Part shown: positions 11,170 to 22,775 of the stretch, piece after piece
How positions within the stretch are numbered: position 1 is the first letter of the stretch
Layout: each line of letters opens with the position of its first letter
Assembly: GCA_945910005.1 (NCBI GenBank)
Contig: OX246739.1
Location: 878,501 to 942,500 of the forward strand
Source: Isoperla grammatica
Lineage: Eukaryota; Arthropoda; Insecta; Plecoptera; Perlodidae
Direction: 5' to 3'
DNA length: 64,000 bases
Translations under genes and position numbers: made by a program
The notes under the pieces: generated by a model
Databases searched by the model: none
What the model saw: the letters and a program-made list of their open reading frames with translations, nothing else
What the model was told of the DNA's origin: nothing

Positions 11170-14100
11170 CCAACCTGGCCACATTTGGTGGGGGTTGTGT
11201 CCTGGGGTGGTCGTCGCCTACCCTGCCCAAACTGAGGCAGGACGACTCCTTCATTTCAATGAGCGACGAGCAGGGGTCGTGGATTGGCTGCCTGACTCCC
11301 TTGGGCGCCGCCATTGGACCTTTTCCTGGGGGCTTCCTCGCAGACATTATAGGTGAGTCATTCATTGTACACTCGCCGACATTATAGTTGAGTCATTCAT
11401 TGTACACTCGCTGACATTATAGGTGAGTCATTCATTGTACACTCGCCGACATTATAGGTGAGTCATTCATTGTACACTTGCCGACATTATAGGTGAGTCA
11501 TTCATTGTACACTCGCTGACATTATAGGTGAGTCATTCATTGTACACTCGCCGACATTATAGGTGAGTCATTCATTGTACACTTGCCGACATAAACATGT
11601 CTTTACTCTTTGGACAGCACAGGTCATTCATTGTACACTCGCCGACATAAACATGTCTTTACTCTTTGGACAGCACAGGTCATTCATTGTACACTTGCCG
11701 ACATTATAGGTGAGTCATTCATTGTACACTCGCCGACATAAGTAACATGTCTTTACTCTTTGGACAGCACAGGTCATTCATTGTACACTTGCCGACATTA
11801 TAGGTGAGTCATTCATTGTACACTTGCCGACATAAACATGTCTTTACTCTTTGGACAGCACAGGTCATTCATTGTACACTTGCCGACATAAACATGTCTT
11901 TACTCTTTGGACAGCACAGGTCATTCATTGTACACTTGCCGACATAAACATGTCTTTACTCTTTGGACAGCACAGGTCATTCATTGTACACTCGCCGACA
12001 TGAGTAACATGTCTTTACTCTTTGGACCGCACAGGTCATTCATTGTACACTTGCCGACATAAACATGTCTTTACTCTTTGGACAGCACAGGTAATTCATT
12101 GTACACTCGCCGACATAAACATGTCTTTACTCTTTGGACAGCACAGGTCATTCATTGTACACTCGCCGACATAAACATGTCTTTACTCTTTGGACAGCAC
12201 AGGTCATTCATTGTACACTCGCCGACATAAACATGTCTTTACTCTTTGGACAGCACAGGTCATTCATTGTACACTCGCCAACATGAGTAAATTATGAGTA
12301 GCATGTCTTTACTCTAACTTGTGCTGTAGTCCCTTATCTACCAGCGCACAGGCCTCACTGGTCACGCCCACTGTTCCAGGTACCCAACATAAGGCCGTAA
12401 AATTATCCCTATTCGTTAGGAACTAGAGAAGTAGAAAATGATGTAAATGGTGTTCTCTCCCCCTGAGGTCGCAAGTGGACGATGCTGGTACTGGTGATCC
12501 CCTTCCTGCTGGGCTGGGGTCTCATCATAGCCGCCGAGCCTCTCAGTGCATAGAGGATGTCAATATACTATGTTATGTACGTTGTTCTCTCCCCCTCAGG
12601 TCGCAAGTGGACGATGCTGGTACTGGTGATCCCCTTCCTGCTGGGCTGGGGCCTCATCATAGCCGCCGAGCCTCTCGAGTGCATAGAGCTGATATACGCA
12701 GGACGGGTGATTGGAGGGTTTGCCGTGGGCGCCGTCTACACAGTAGCCCCAATGTACGTGGGGGAGATCGCGCAGGTAGCGTAAACACATTCTCTACTCT
12801 AGGGGACATTGATCCACAGATCACGGATCTATATAGGGTAGAGAGACAACGCTAGCGGCTGTTTGTCTACCCCGTATACAGCTACAGCGCGTCATTGATG
12901 GTTAACCGATAGAGGTGGCTCAGCGATAAGACGCGAGACTCTAATTCGGGAGGTCGCCGGTTCGATTCCGGCCACCGGCAGTCCTGACTGAAGGTTTTTT
13001 CCGAGGTTTTCCTCAGTCATAAAGGCGAATGCTGGGATTGAGTCCTACTAATAGCCCTCGGACATTCCTTCCCAGCTATCCAAACATTCTAATAACCTAG
13101 TTAGTCACCTGAAGAGGGGCACATCAGGTAAAACTGGTGTGCACCCTATAACGGGTATTCCTACGAAGAATTATTATTATTGATGGTTACATTATGACTG
13201 GATGTAATCGCACGCGTGGAGAACTCATACTACTAGTCAACAATACAAGCAACAATAAATACAAGCATAAGTTGGGCCGTACGAGCAGGGCCGTATTAAC
13301 TATCGATGACAACATAGGCACAACTTTTTAGCCCCCCCCCCCCCCCTCCGCTAATTTGGAATCCAAAATATCATTATGATTATTCTGCAGGCCTATCTAT
13401 GTATGTATAGATATATTAATGCATGTATACAATACAATGCTATTTTTTGCAAGTAATGTTTAGGCCTCCTTGTCCTAGGGTAGGGCCTACAAACAAATAA
13501 ACAAATTCAATATAATAGATATGCAAACGTAAAGCTATAGTTTCCGTGTGGTATTTTATATTACTCACCGACATGTGACTCAAAGTTGAGGCTTTTTGGA
13601 CACGTTTATGTGTTCTCAAATTTTAGAATTAAAAAAATAACTGATTTTGGGAGTCGTTCGTAGGGACGCTTCATTTGCTTCATTTTTTTTAGTTTCTTTT
13701 ACTTTTTTCACACGACGTTTTTTAAAAATTATTAATATACGAGCACAATAAAAAATCTGGTAAAAATAAATGACTCACACCGCACTTACACACACCACAA
13801 GATTTCGTTGCTTGTTCATGCACGTCTCGCACTCGAAAAGTGACTGAGCTAAGGGATCTACCTAAGCAACTGAAATGACTAAGACCACAAATATTTTTAA
13901 AATATGTGTCGGACAGCTCGTCTCCCGCCCCATCGAAGTTCACATTAACTAGCCACATCACCAGTCAGCTGATAACAACCTTATGGTGTACACAAGGATT
14001 AGAAAACCTGTGACACTGATATGCCTTGTACGCCCTAATCAATGCTCTCATAGCAACTTTTTCAGTATGCCTTCTTCTAAGCAAATGTTTTGCAGTCGTT

Positions 14101-17100
14101 GGGAAAACACACAAACAATAAGTGAGTGCAGTGTCAGTTTTATGTTTTTTTTTTTTAAATTAGTCAATCTTGTCATCGGCCAGTCATTAATTCATATATA
14201 TTTTTTAGATTTGTGCATAGCATATTTATACCACGAGACAGGGGGCGCCCTAGGCAAGTGCCTAGTCTGCCTATTGGGTAATATGGCTGCTGCGTACGAG
14301 GTGGTAGATAATCAGCGGCAGGCGTCGGTTGGGGGGGAGGGGGGACCCGTAGCAGATTTCAAGAAGGGGTATACAGAGGGAGGGGGGATCATAAATGGAA
14401 GTTTCAGCGACAGGTGGTAAGAAGTGATCTGGGTAGGTTTGGATTTGTTCAGAGAACGGTCAGGGAATGGAATGAGTTACTCGAGGAGGTTGTTGAGTGT
14501 GAATCAGTAAGGGAATTTAGAAATAGAATGAGGGATATGAAGTGATGAGGGTGGGTGGGCCGGGGGGGGGGGGGGGTGGGAGATTTGGAAAGGTTGCCAC
14601 CAGGCAGTTATGGCCCATTTGCTGCCTTGAAGTGCTAAATTTACTCGACATAACGTCTCTTCTGAGAATGTATTCTGTTTAGGACAGCATCAGAGGGGCC
14701 CTGGGGTCGCTGCTGTCTGCCATGATCATCCTGGGGTTGTTCTACGTCTCTTCTGAGAATGTATTCTGTTTAGGACAGCATCAGAGGGGCCCTGGGGTCG
14801 CTGCTGTCTGCCATGATCATCCTGGGGTTGTTCTATGTCTACGTCATCGGCCCATATGTCTCATACCTGATCCTGTGCATCGCTTGCGTCGCCATCATCG
14901 TCGCCTTCGCAGTCTTGTTCGTGTTCATGCCCGAGTCCCCGTACTACTTGCTGGCCAAGGGCAAGACAGAGGTCGCCAGCAAGGCGCTGCAGTGGCTGAG
15001 AGCCACGTCCCAGGAAGGGGTGGCCTCGGAGCTGGCACAGATGAAGGTGAGGGGGTAGCGTTGCGTTAATGAAGTACCCCCCCCCCCCCCTCACGGGAAA
15101 GTGAATTTTACTGCCCTTTTATATTGACATTAATTTTGTTTCACTCTCCCTTTCTGTTATTGTTTTTTGTCTCATGACTTTGCTTCTAAGATTCGTTCGC
15201 CTTTCCTTCACTTTACACTTGTGTAAGTCAGTGTCATTGTTGAACCGTTGTTTTGTATCCGTGTGAAGGCTGTGTAAATATTTTTATGACATTCGCATGA
15301 AATTAAAACATCACTAGTGTAGCCAAGTGGAGATATTTTGAGCACTGGCCAGTGTAGGACCCAGGGTAAAACGGCCAGGTGAGCGATACTCTAGCAAAAC
15401 AAGACTTCTATTTCCAAACCAGCCAAGAAAAGTTTCGAAACGAGCATTTGATATCGATACCGAATAGTAATAACCAAACAAAAAAGAAACAATATAAATA
15501 TACATTTGAATAGTCTACTCAGTAAATTAAAAGAAGTGATTTTGTCAGTGGGGAATTATTATAAAAGAAAATAGAACCGACAGAATATTAATCAAATACA
15601 TGTCCCCATGTTTGCTAGGCGTCCGTGGAAAAGTCTCAACAGGAAGCCGGTAGTTGCAAGGACATGTTCACCAATAAGGGCAACCTGAAGGCTCTATACC
15701 TGACCTGGGGGCTGGTGGCCGGTCAGCAGCTCAGCGGCATAAACACCATACTCTTCTACACGACCGACATATTCCTGGTAAGACATCATTATAGGCTATA
15801 ATGAGTGACCCACACTGAACATCACTTGCATGCTTACTTGTTGCTAATTTCGTAGAGCGCCGGTTTTGCCTTTCTACCCTCCTTGAAAGTGTTTAGAAAC
15901 ATCCCTTAGTCCTCAAGTAACAATAGCGCTCATTTCCCCCGTCTGGGCCGGGGAAGAATTGTGTCATGGGTAGCTCTGCCTTTCGTAAGAGGTCAATGTC
16001 ATATACGACCGAGTTGTCGAGTACGTCGTGAATAAACAAATAGTAAAGAAAACTATTAATGTCCCGCCCGGAATAAAGGATGCTGTTGACAAAGCGGGTC
16101 CGTCCAATAACAACCCCTTTCATTGAATTTAGTTGGGTGTATACTGTATAACTCGTTGACAATGACGGCGAAGAAATCGCTCTACGAATTGGCAATCAGT
16201 AACTGAGCGGGTAGACAATAAAAACAAAAGTATTTACTTACGTCACAAAACTTGTTTCAGATGTCTGGCGGGTCCTTATCCAGTGAAGTGTCGACTATTT
16301 GTGTGGGGGGCGTGATGTTGTTCTTTGCCTTCTGCACCCCCTTGCTTGTAGAACGCCTGGGAAGAAAACCACTGCTTTATATCTCCGCCACTGGAATGGG
16401 TCTTGCTTTGGTAAGTGAGTTTATAAGCGCAAGCCCAACAGAAATGATCACTGATTCGTAACCCATTTTTTAATTCTACTTTTTGTATTATTGTAACATT
16501 AAGTAACCACATGAATAACGAAATTTATAGATTCGTGCCTATATAAAAAAAAATAATCTATGAAATATTCTACCTTCAAAAGAAAGTTTTGTTTAGGTTT
16601 AAATGTATTTTAGTTACCTAACATAATAATATACAAACTATTTATTTTATCAACAAAGATTACAGAGTTATTATTGATACAAAATTATACAGTGAATTCA
16701 TATTTATTTCACGAGTGTTAAATACGCTACACAAAATAATTAGGTAAGCAATACGCTACGGATGCACACACATGCTTCACATTCACACACAACACATAGT
16801 TATCGCTTGAAATGCATGACAATTTATAGTTTTTCTATAGTATCTTTAAAATGACTTTCAATACCGGTATCAAAATTTTGGCACCATGCAGCACTAGATT
16901 ATCAAAATCCACAGGGGTTCACACAAAAATTATGCAAAATTGATTGTTTGAATAAAATTAGTAATTTTATCATATTTAATTTGCTCCACATGTAAAACAC
17001 TTTTATTTTTTTTAACAGCTTATCTGCACATTGATAATACCTAGCCATGCATATTGCATAATCTCAAAATGTGAAAGTTTAATGTACCGGTAGTTTTAAA

Positions 17101-18156
17101 GATACAAGTTTCAAGCTTTTCGAACTACAGTATGTGTTGGACACTCTTCATTCACAACACCTATAGAGATGGCCCAGCGATGACGAACAAACCATGTAAT
17201 CATGAAATGGCGGTTTTGTTTCCAATCAACTCAGAACTGAAGGTTTTTCAAGGTTGACTTGATTCACTTAGTCATATGTAGGCAACTACTTGGATTGACT
17301 CATTTGAGTCATATGTATTTATTAGATTTATCATATATATATATATCTAAACAGGAATTTTTATTAAATATATGTGAGTATATATTTAATACAAAACAAA
17401 ACAAGCTTTGTAGGTACTTATAATTAATGATTATTATACATCGTTGTTGCAGGTTGTTTTGGGACTCTTCTTCTATTTGAAGCTACAGACCGACATAGAT
17501 GTTGACACGTTTGGCTGGGTCCCCGTTACCTCTCTTATGTTTTACATCGCTGTTTACGCAATAGGTAAGAGGCTTATTAGTTATTACCTACCTCTGTATC
17601 ACCAACAACTAACATGCCACACTGAAATACCTAAGCCAGAAACATGGTGTTCCATTAAATTGCAGTACAAGAAGTGTATTCTTGTGATGTTTGTTTATGG
17701 TTCTATAAACTGGATAAATGCAAGAGCTCATTTATCTCACAATACGTATCACTACTGTACATACTGAACTGAGCATGGGATCATGAGATTAGGGTAGTTA
17801 GGGTGGGACAACTATAGCCCTCTAGAAATAATGTCACCTTCTGTTGTAACTCATGTGAACGTACTGGCTTGTTGTCAGGTTACGGCGCCCTCCCGTGGGC
17901 TGTGATGGGCGAACTCTTCCCCTCCAACATGAAGGGCATAGCCTCGGCTTCGGCCGCCTCCTTCTGCTGGACTCTCGGCTTCTTCATCACCAAGTTCTTC
18001 CAGAACGTTGTGGACATGATGGGTTCGTACACGGCCTTCTGGATCTTCGCCGGGTTCTGCATGTTGTCCAACGTGTTCGTCTTCTTCCTGCTCCCGGAGA
18101 CCAAGGGGAAGTCCCTGCAGGAGATACAGGATATACTAAACAAGAAGCCGGAGTAG
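11170..18156 (+). CDS. Tret1: Tret1-like MFS sugar transporter, seven exons seen, N-terminus missing
   Basis: Exons: 11170-11352, 12600-12775, 14774-15046, 15619-15777, 16261-16410, 17453-17564 and 17879-18156 (stop TAG). All have AG/GT borders and compatible phases and join to about 443 residues. The family (glucose/trehalose facilitators, SLC2-like, 12 membrane helices in the plasma membrane) is shown by ANLATFGGGCVLGWSSP in helix 1, GRKWTML after helix 2, GRVIGGFAVGAVYTVAP and YVGEIAQ around helices 4-5, PESPYYLLAKGK after helix 6, QQLSGINTILFYT in helix 7, ERLGRKP, GYGALPWAVMGELFP in helix 10 and the C-terminal PETKGKSL. Known homologues carry trehalose or glucose down its gradient; the exact substrate here is inferred. 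The first exon expects one coding base before it, so a short start exon lies upstream and was not found. Partial duplicates of exons 1, 2 and 3 lie in the flanking introns. Confidence 0.88.
11342..12290. repeat. minisatellite built on a 5' splice site
   Basis: Starting inside the first recognised transporter exon, the border gacattatag|gtgagtcatt is repeated in 35-bp units, mixed with 56-bp units that contain ctttggacagcacaggtcat. At least seven further copies keep the full gacattataggtgagt donor; the second copy is mutated to gttgagt. The 56-bp units add a pyrimidine-rich acceptor-like stretch ending in cacag. The copies are not identical, which favours real sequence over simple assembly stutter. 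Confidence 0.9.
12452..12583 (+). pseudogene. partial duplicate of transporter exon 2
   Basis: A 132-bp copy of the intron end plus the first ~80 bp of exon 2 lies directly upstream of the true exon (12600). Its acceptor reads ccccctgag instead of ccccctcag, and a one-base deletion in ctctc(g)agtgcatag creates an in-frame TAG. Use of this copy would truncate the transporter, so it is taken as dead. Confidence 0.85.
12905..13178 (+). mobile_element. tRNA-derived SINE with target-site duplication
   Basis: The head has an A box (gtggctcagcgataag) and a perfect B box (ggttcgattcc). The body follows (gaaggttttttccgaggttt, cctagttagtcacctgaaga), then an (att)n tail. The 11-bp direct repeat ATTGATGGTTA flanks it at 12894-12904 and 13179-13189. 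It sits in intron 2 of the transporter. A second, 5'-degraded copy of the family lies at about 44845-45068. Confidence 0.9.
14402..14545 (+). mobile_element. LINE fragment, C-terminal end of ORF2
   Basis: A 47-codon frame ending in TGA reads FGFVQRTVREWNELLEEVV..., followed by ESVREFRNRMRDMK. This matches the typical end of non-LTR retrotransposon reverse transcriptases (F..RTV..WN.LP.EVV...S...F...L). It is isolated in intron 2 of the transporter, with G-rich sequence on both sides. The clade cannot be told from this piece. Confidence 0.6.
14683..14773 (+). pseudogene. partial duplicate of transporter exon 3
   Basis: A 91-bp tandem copy contains the first ~60 bp of exon 3 followed by a second copy of the intron end (cttctgagaatgtattctg, then tttag). 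The functional acceptor before exon 3 is at 14772-14773; the duplicate has the same acceptor at 14681-14682. Because 91 is not a multiple of three, use of the upstream acceptor without removing the duplicate would shift the frame. Confidence 0.85.
17160..17300 (+). mobile_element. possible degenerate SINE
   Basis: Weak resemblance to the SINE at 12905: gatggcccagcgatgacga against gtggctcagcgataagacg, followed by gaactgaaggttttt. It is in intron 5 of the transporter. The similarity is low and no target duplication was seen. Confidence 0.3.
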
Positions 18157-18263
18157 CGGTCCAGTCTCTATTTATATAGGTCTACTGTTGAAATTTATAG
18201 ATCTGGTGTTATTACGACCTAAGTTATTTGTAAATATTGATGCCACTTTGTTACCCCCAGCTC

Positions 18264-18269
18264 AATAAA
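18264..18269 (+). terminator. polyadenylation signal of the transporter gene
   Basis: AATAAA lies 108 bp after the stop codon in AT-rich sequence. It is the first canonical signal downstream of the transporter. Confidence 0.65.
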
Positions 18270-18703
18270 TTATAATTTTATGTTGATGTGTTTAAGAAAT
18301 GTTTACCACTTTAGAGTACTATAACCAAAATTTTATTTCCAGGACGGTTTTTGGATCAGTAGCGTTGATTTAGTTTCGTTTCAAGCACACAGTATCTCAA
18401 GATCTCTTCTCATTAAGAATAGGCCTACTTGAAGAAATAAAAACATCATTCGTTGTAACTAGGACCGGCCAAAAGTACTTAGCAATTTTAACTGTTGTAA
18501 TTTAACATTAAAGCGCGGTTAAACTACTTGACAGTGAAGTTGCCATGCGCTAAGTTATCTCAGCTCACTTTAGTAGATGCGGCAAATATTCTTGAATAAA
18601 ATGTCAATTAAAGAAACATCTAGTCTAGTGCAATACTGTAGGCCTACTGTATCAGTATCAGATAAGAATATAACATATGTGTTTTGAAAACAGCAATCTT
18701 TTA

Positions 18704-19121
18704 GGCCGGTTCAGACACTGCTAAGGATTATGGCTGGAAGTTGAACATACGGAAATGCGTGTAGGCGTTCACACAACACGACATCGCTAACGACTAGAGC
18801 TATGGCTAAGAAAAGTTAACTAACTTTTAACTTCCAGCCATATCCTTATCCAGAATCAGGTCCATCCAATCAGAAGCTAGGATGTCTTTTTGCAAAAACC
18901 AATCTAATAGAAACTACTGATGTTATATAAGCTAGTTATTATTAACTAATTTATTAATATTATTAATTATTATTATTAATAAGATAGGCTTTCCCGTAGG
19001 CCTATTCTCTTCTTGAATATCATAGACATTCGTTATTCTAGTTCCTGCTTGTGAAGCGGAACGTCTAAGCGCTAGCTCTTAATCACTATCCTTATCCTTA
19101 GCTAATGTGTGTGAACTCCGC
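18704..19121. mobile_element. 418-bp non-autonomous DNA transposon, TTTTA duplication
   Basis: The left end is ggccggttcagacactgcta; the complement of the right end reads gcggagttcacacacattag, and both continue into gctaaggat. TTTTA flanks it on each side (18699-18703 and 19122-19126). Inside is a second inverted pair (tatggctggaagtt / aacttccagccata). The ends resemble those of the 9102-10566 element, suggesting one superfamily. Confidence 0.65.
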
Positions 19122-19239
19122 TTTTAAGTCACTATCCAGCAGGATCAATACTCTCTACCTAATTGGCTTTTATCAACAAAATTACAGTTTTTTCCAAAAG
19201 ATTTATTTTGAATTTTGCATGCATATTGCATATATGAAA

Positions 19240-19437
19240 AAAAGATCGAAGGAAGAAGAAGACGGGGAAGACCAAGGAAGAGATGGAAGGAAAAGATTGC
19301 TGGAGACCTACAGACGAGAGGAGAGAACTGGGAGCGGTACGATTGTGGGAAGATAGGAATAGGTGGAAAAATTTGGTTGTGAAACCCAAGCTAACCCTGC
19401 GAGAAGCAGTATCGGCTATGGATAATGATGATTGGTG
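19240..19437 (+). mobile_element. LINE fragment with a frameshift
   Basis: One frame reads RRRGRPRKRWKEKIAGDLQT followed by RGENWERYD. After a shift it continues EDRNRWKNLVV..., ending in NDDW and a stop. A basic RRGRPRKRW motif followed by DR..W..LV is common at the end of arthropod LINE reverse transcriptases. It is short and broken. Confidence 0.55.
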
Positions 19438-19617
19438 ATTGCATATCCCAGTAATATGAAGAAAAATATGACTGGAAAATGTATGGAAAGAACACAAGTT
19501 TTTTTTTCTCCAAGCCAATATGCAGGAAATAAAGGATTTAGCACTTATTTGGGTTAATATAAAATATTAGGTATGACGTTTTTAGAATGGAAAATAAACA
19601 CTAATATTTGAACTAAT

Positions 19618-19742
19618 AGCTCACCTTTAAGAAGTTCGGCAGCCGTGTCGAGATGGAGATTAGTATTACATGTATTTACCAATATTGTAAATACATGTAA
19701 TCTCCATCTTAACACGGCTGCCGAACTTCTTTAAGGCGAGCT
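19618..19742. mobile_element. hairpin MITE of about 125 bp
   Basis: A near-perfect palindrome: the left arm agctcacctttaagaagttc..., covering about 60 bp, is the complement of the right arm ending in cttctttaaggcgagct, with the centre near caatattg. No clear target-site duplication. It would fold into one long hairpin. Confidence 0.7.
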
Positions 19743-20261
19743 GTTGGTTCCTATCATTCTTTCCCAAGTTTCAATACTATCCCAGCTTCTAGGCTCTATC
19801 AAGCAAAGCAAGGAAACACTAATAATATTTGCAATTGCAATTCATCAAAAACAAAATGATTTAAATTTGGTTTTTAAAACATTAGCATAAATAAATAGTG
19901 ATTGTAAAATTTTCAACTCGTAATTACTTCGGGAATAGGGACAGGTGGGCGTCCAGTATGTAGCAAAAAAGAAATCATGTTAATTAATTAATAATTATGT
20001 ATTTATTGATCAATCAGTCTCCATAAGTTACATTTCAGTCAAAATTCAGTCAATAAGTCACATAATTGAACATTTATCATACTTAGGAATAGTTCAGTGC
20101 TGTAAATATGATGAGATGAAATACTTAAAAAATAGGAATGGCCGAAGCAAACATCAAAGATAAACTCGTATTCGAGTGCAGAATGAAACATTTTACTTTT
20201 AAGAAAATCAACGGCCAAAGCTCGCACACCCGAGCAACTACTTGGAAGTGGTAACACGTAT

Positions 20262-22008
20262 TTAAGATTCCATTTGGGCTCCGGAACCGTTGGCAATGCT
20301 GGCCGGCTCAGAATGCTTCACGGCTGGGGCCTGAGTATGCAGGATTGGGACCACGCGTTCATTCTGAAACAAGGGCGTCAAGTTTCACCACATTATTACG
20401 TCTCTCTTTGTGAATGTGTCTTATACATCCATTCCAAATAGTTTAGTTGTTTCCCTGTTATGCAAAGATGGCTTTGTCAGCTATTCTTTTGTCTACTATC
20501 CAATATAAAATGGCTTCCTTTTCTGGCTTGCTCATGTCAATAAATAAATATATGCCTAACTTCATTATGTGACTTTAGTTCACTAAGAAAAAACTATGCC
20601 CTTCATTTTATCAACATAAATCGTATAATTTCAATAATAAAACACTGCCGTTGCAGGGGTAACGGCAGCTCATTCCCAGCGATGTTGCCTATTCAGGAGG
20701 TGCCCTACCAGCAACATGTTGTATTTATTTCGTAATGTTGACCCCTTACACAATGCATTTGGGATATATTACAAGTACGTGATTTACTAATATTAGGTCC
20801 ATTCACGCCGGTCAAATGAACACCTGAAAGGAAGGCTTATTTCCCCTTCACTGTGCAAGGTTGGAAACATCAAGGTTGTCAACGGAAAGGATGCACAGCT
20901 TAAAAAAGATGGCCACCTGCTTGACAATGGCGAAGAGGTTCGCTATTACCAGAGATGATGCTCTAGTTAACCTCGGAAGAGTTGAAGGTCCATGTGGTTG
21001 GGAGCTGTCTCAACCATGTTAGAAGAAATGTGATTTGTAAAATAAATGGGATGATTGAGATCCTTGGTCTCCCAACTATACGAACCAATTCCCTTCAGTT
21101 CGCATTTTGCCGGCGAGGATGTTGGTTTGGGACTCTACAGGGTTTCTAACTCTAAAGGCTCTGTGAATGCAATAGAATGCCAACTGTACCTGGTCGGTGA
21201 GAGCGATGGGCTTCTTCTTGGGTGCCTGGATCGTCAGCACTCCATCGGACGAGAGGGTCGACGTGATCGCCTCGTGCTCGATCTCCTTGGGCAGGACGTA
21301 GCGTCGCTTGAACTGGCGACTCACGAAGCCGTGCTCGTCCAAACGCTCCTCGTGGTTCCCTTCGACCAGCACGCAGTTGTCCACGGTCTTGACAGTCACT
21401 TCGTCCGGCTTGAACTGCTGGACGTCCAAGTTCACCTGAAAATTGTTCCGACATGAGGTACGCACGTAGATGTCAAATTGAACTGAAATTCATAATAAAT
21501 TTCCATAACAGAATTGCTGGTTTGAGAAAGATACTGATCGCTATGGCAGATCATAAAATCCACTTAAAACACAACATTTTCAAGCAGGTGTCTATAAGAA
21601 TTTGCAGGATACGAGATGCAGCGACAGTAGGCCTACTATTCTTTGAATTTTATATTTCAGTTAGGCCAGTATAGGTAGGGTAATGAAACGTGCATTTAGT
21701 CGGTATAAGACTTCCCACGGATTACCTACACTTAATTCATGATTTTATAAATCAGTCTTCCAAGAGCTACAGCTTACCTTGAAGCCGTCCTTGTCCAGGC
21801 AAAGATTGGAAGTTCCGCTATGGCGGCCGGGGACGTGACGCCACGGACGAATGTAACCAGTGCGCAGAGGCCCAGCCAGTGCGCCTCGCGGGCTGTGCAA
21901 GTCATCGGTCAACAGACCCAGGCCGAAGTTCTGGTCGAAGAGCGACAGCGCACCCTGGATCTCACCCATCGCATCACGCACGGAAGGCCACATTGGATAC
22001 AGAGCCAT
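20262..22008 (-). CDS. l(2)efl: small heat shock protein, alpha-crystallin/Hsp20, l(2)efl type (copy A)
   Basis: The coding exons are 22008-21778 (ATG), 21435-21190 and 20363-20262 (TAA), joining in phase 0 to 192 residues. The N-terminal region has the family-typical [11 protein letters not shown] and [15 protein letters not shown]. The alpha-crystallin domain (about residues 70-160) runs from [17 protein letters not shown] through [13 protein letters not shown] to [16 protein letters not shown]. The C-terminal tail begins [13 protein letters not shown] and holds the V/I-P-I motif that binds neighbouring subunits in oligomers. The protein is an ATP-independent holdase chaperone. The start codon lies 3 bases after an AG acceptor (ccttacag), so the 5' leader is on a separate upstream exon. 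Copy B has the same intron positions. A poly(A) signal on the minus strand lies at 20008-20003. Confidence 0.93.
20800..20980 (+). other. possible coding fragment of a decayed retroelement
   Basis: Inside intron 2 of the copy A Hsp20 gene, a plus-strand frame reads [19 protein letters not shown], then [14 protein letters not shown] and a stop. The KDG.LLD..EEV pattern recalls the linker between endonuclease and reverse transcriptase in many LINEs, but the match is short and from memory of the pattern only. Confidence 0.25.
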
Positions 22009-22644
22009 TTCTGTAAGGATAACAAACAAAAAACGTTTTAAGCGGCTCTAGTACATGGCAATCCTCGCTGAACAAGATATTAAATACACAAGGTTTTTTA
22101 CACGTAGCATTAAGTACAAATAGTGAAATGGAATATGTACTCAGGTTTATGCATTTTACTTCATTGCTTCAACAGTCAGATGCTCAGACTAATTGGAAGT
22201 GACGTTTGCCAGATGATTTTGATGTAGGCTATGCTTCAAAAGGACTAGCCTACTGTCACTAAAATATATTTTTTGAGAGTTCCTAAACCTGTAATTTCAT
22301 AAACTTCTGTACACAGTATACACCAACTGACTCCTAACATGCACACACAGAATATTAGGAGGCCCATTACAAAGCAGAGATAAGAGCGCTATTGGGTCAA
22401 AAGAGAGCAGACAAACAAGTGTCACAGTGATGCGAGTGGAAGCAGAGATAGCCTGAAACAAGTCCAGGTACCACAGACAACACTCTCTGTTGATCTCTCA
22501 CACTCATGTTTAAATCTGAATAACCTTTTTCAGGATTGATCTAGGACCCTTAGATAGCTAGCTTATCTCAGCCCTCTAGATCTGCAGTGACAACAATGAA
22601 AAATGCACCTTAACACAACTAGGCCTATCAAGAACCCTTAACGC

Positions 22645-22775
22645 TGGGTTTACAGCTAAGCGTTGGGAACGAAGCAAGGGCGCGAGCTCCAATCAGCGGC
22701 CGACTTTGCGTGAAACTCGGCCGTTGATTGGTGCTCGCGCCCTCGCTTCGCTCCCAACGCTTAGCTGTAAACCCA
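22645..22775. mobile_element. hairpin MITE of 131 bp
   Basis: A palindromic element: tgggtttacagctaagcgtt on the left and aacgcttagctgtaaaccca on the right. The arms stay complementary nearly to the centre (cgagctccaatcagcggccga / tcggccgttgattggtgctcg, allowing mismatches). It lies in the intron between the 5' leader exon and first coding exon of Hsp20 copy A. No clear target duplication was found. Confidence 0.7.

Noticed and set aside
12475..12855. Plus-strand open frame of 126 codons
   Set aside because: Reads the duplicated transporter exon 2 in the wrong frame; it is open only because both copies share that frame.
21055..21456. Plus-strand open frame of 133 codons
   Set aside because: Antisense to exon 2 of Hsp20 copy A, whose minus-strand reading is a clear alpha-crystallin domain.
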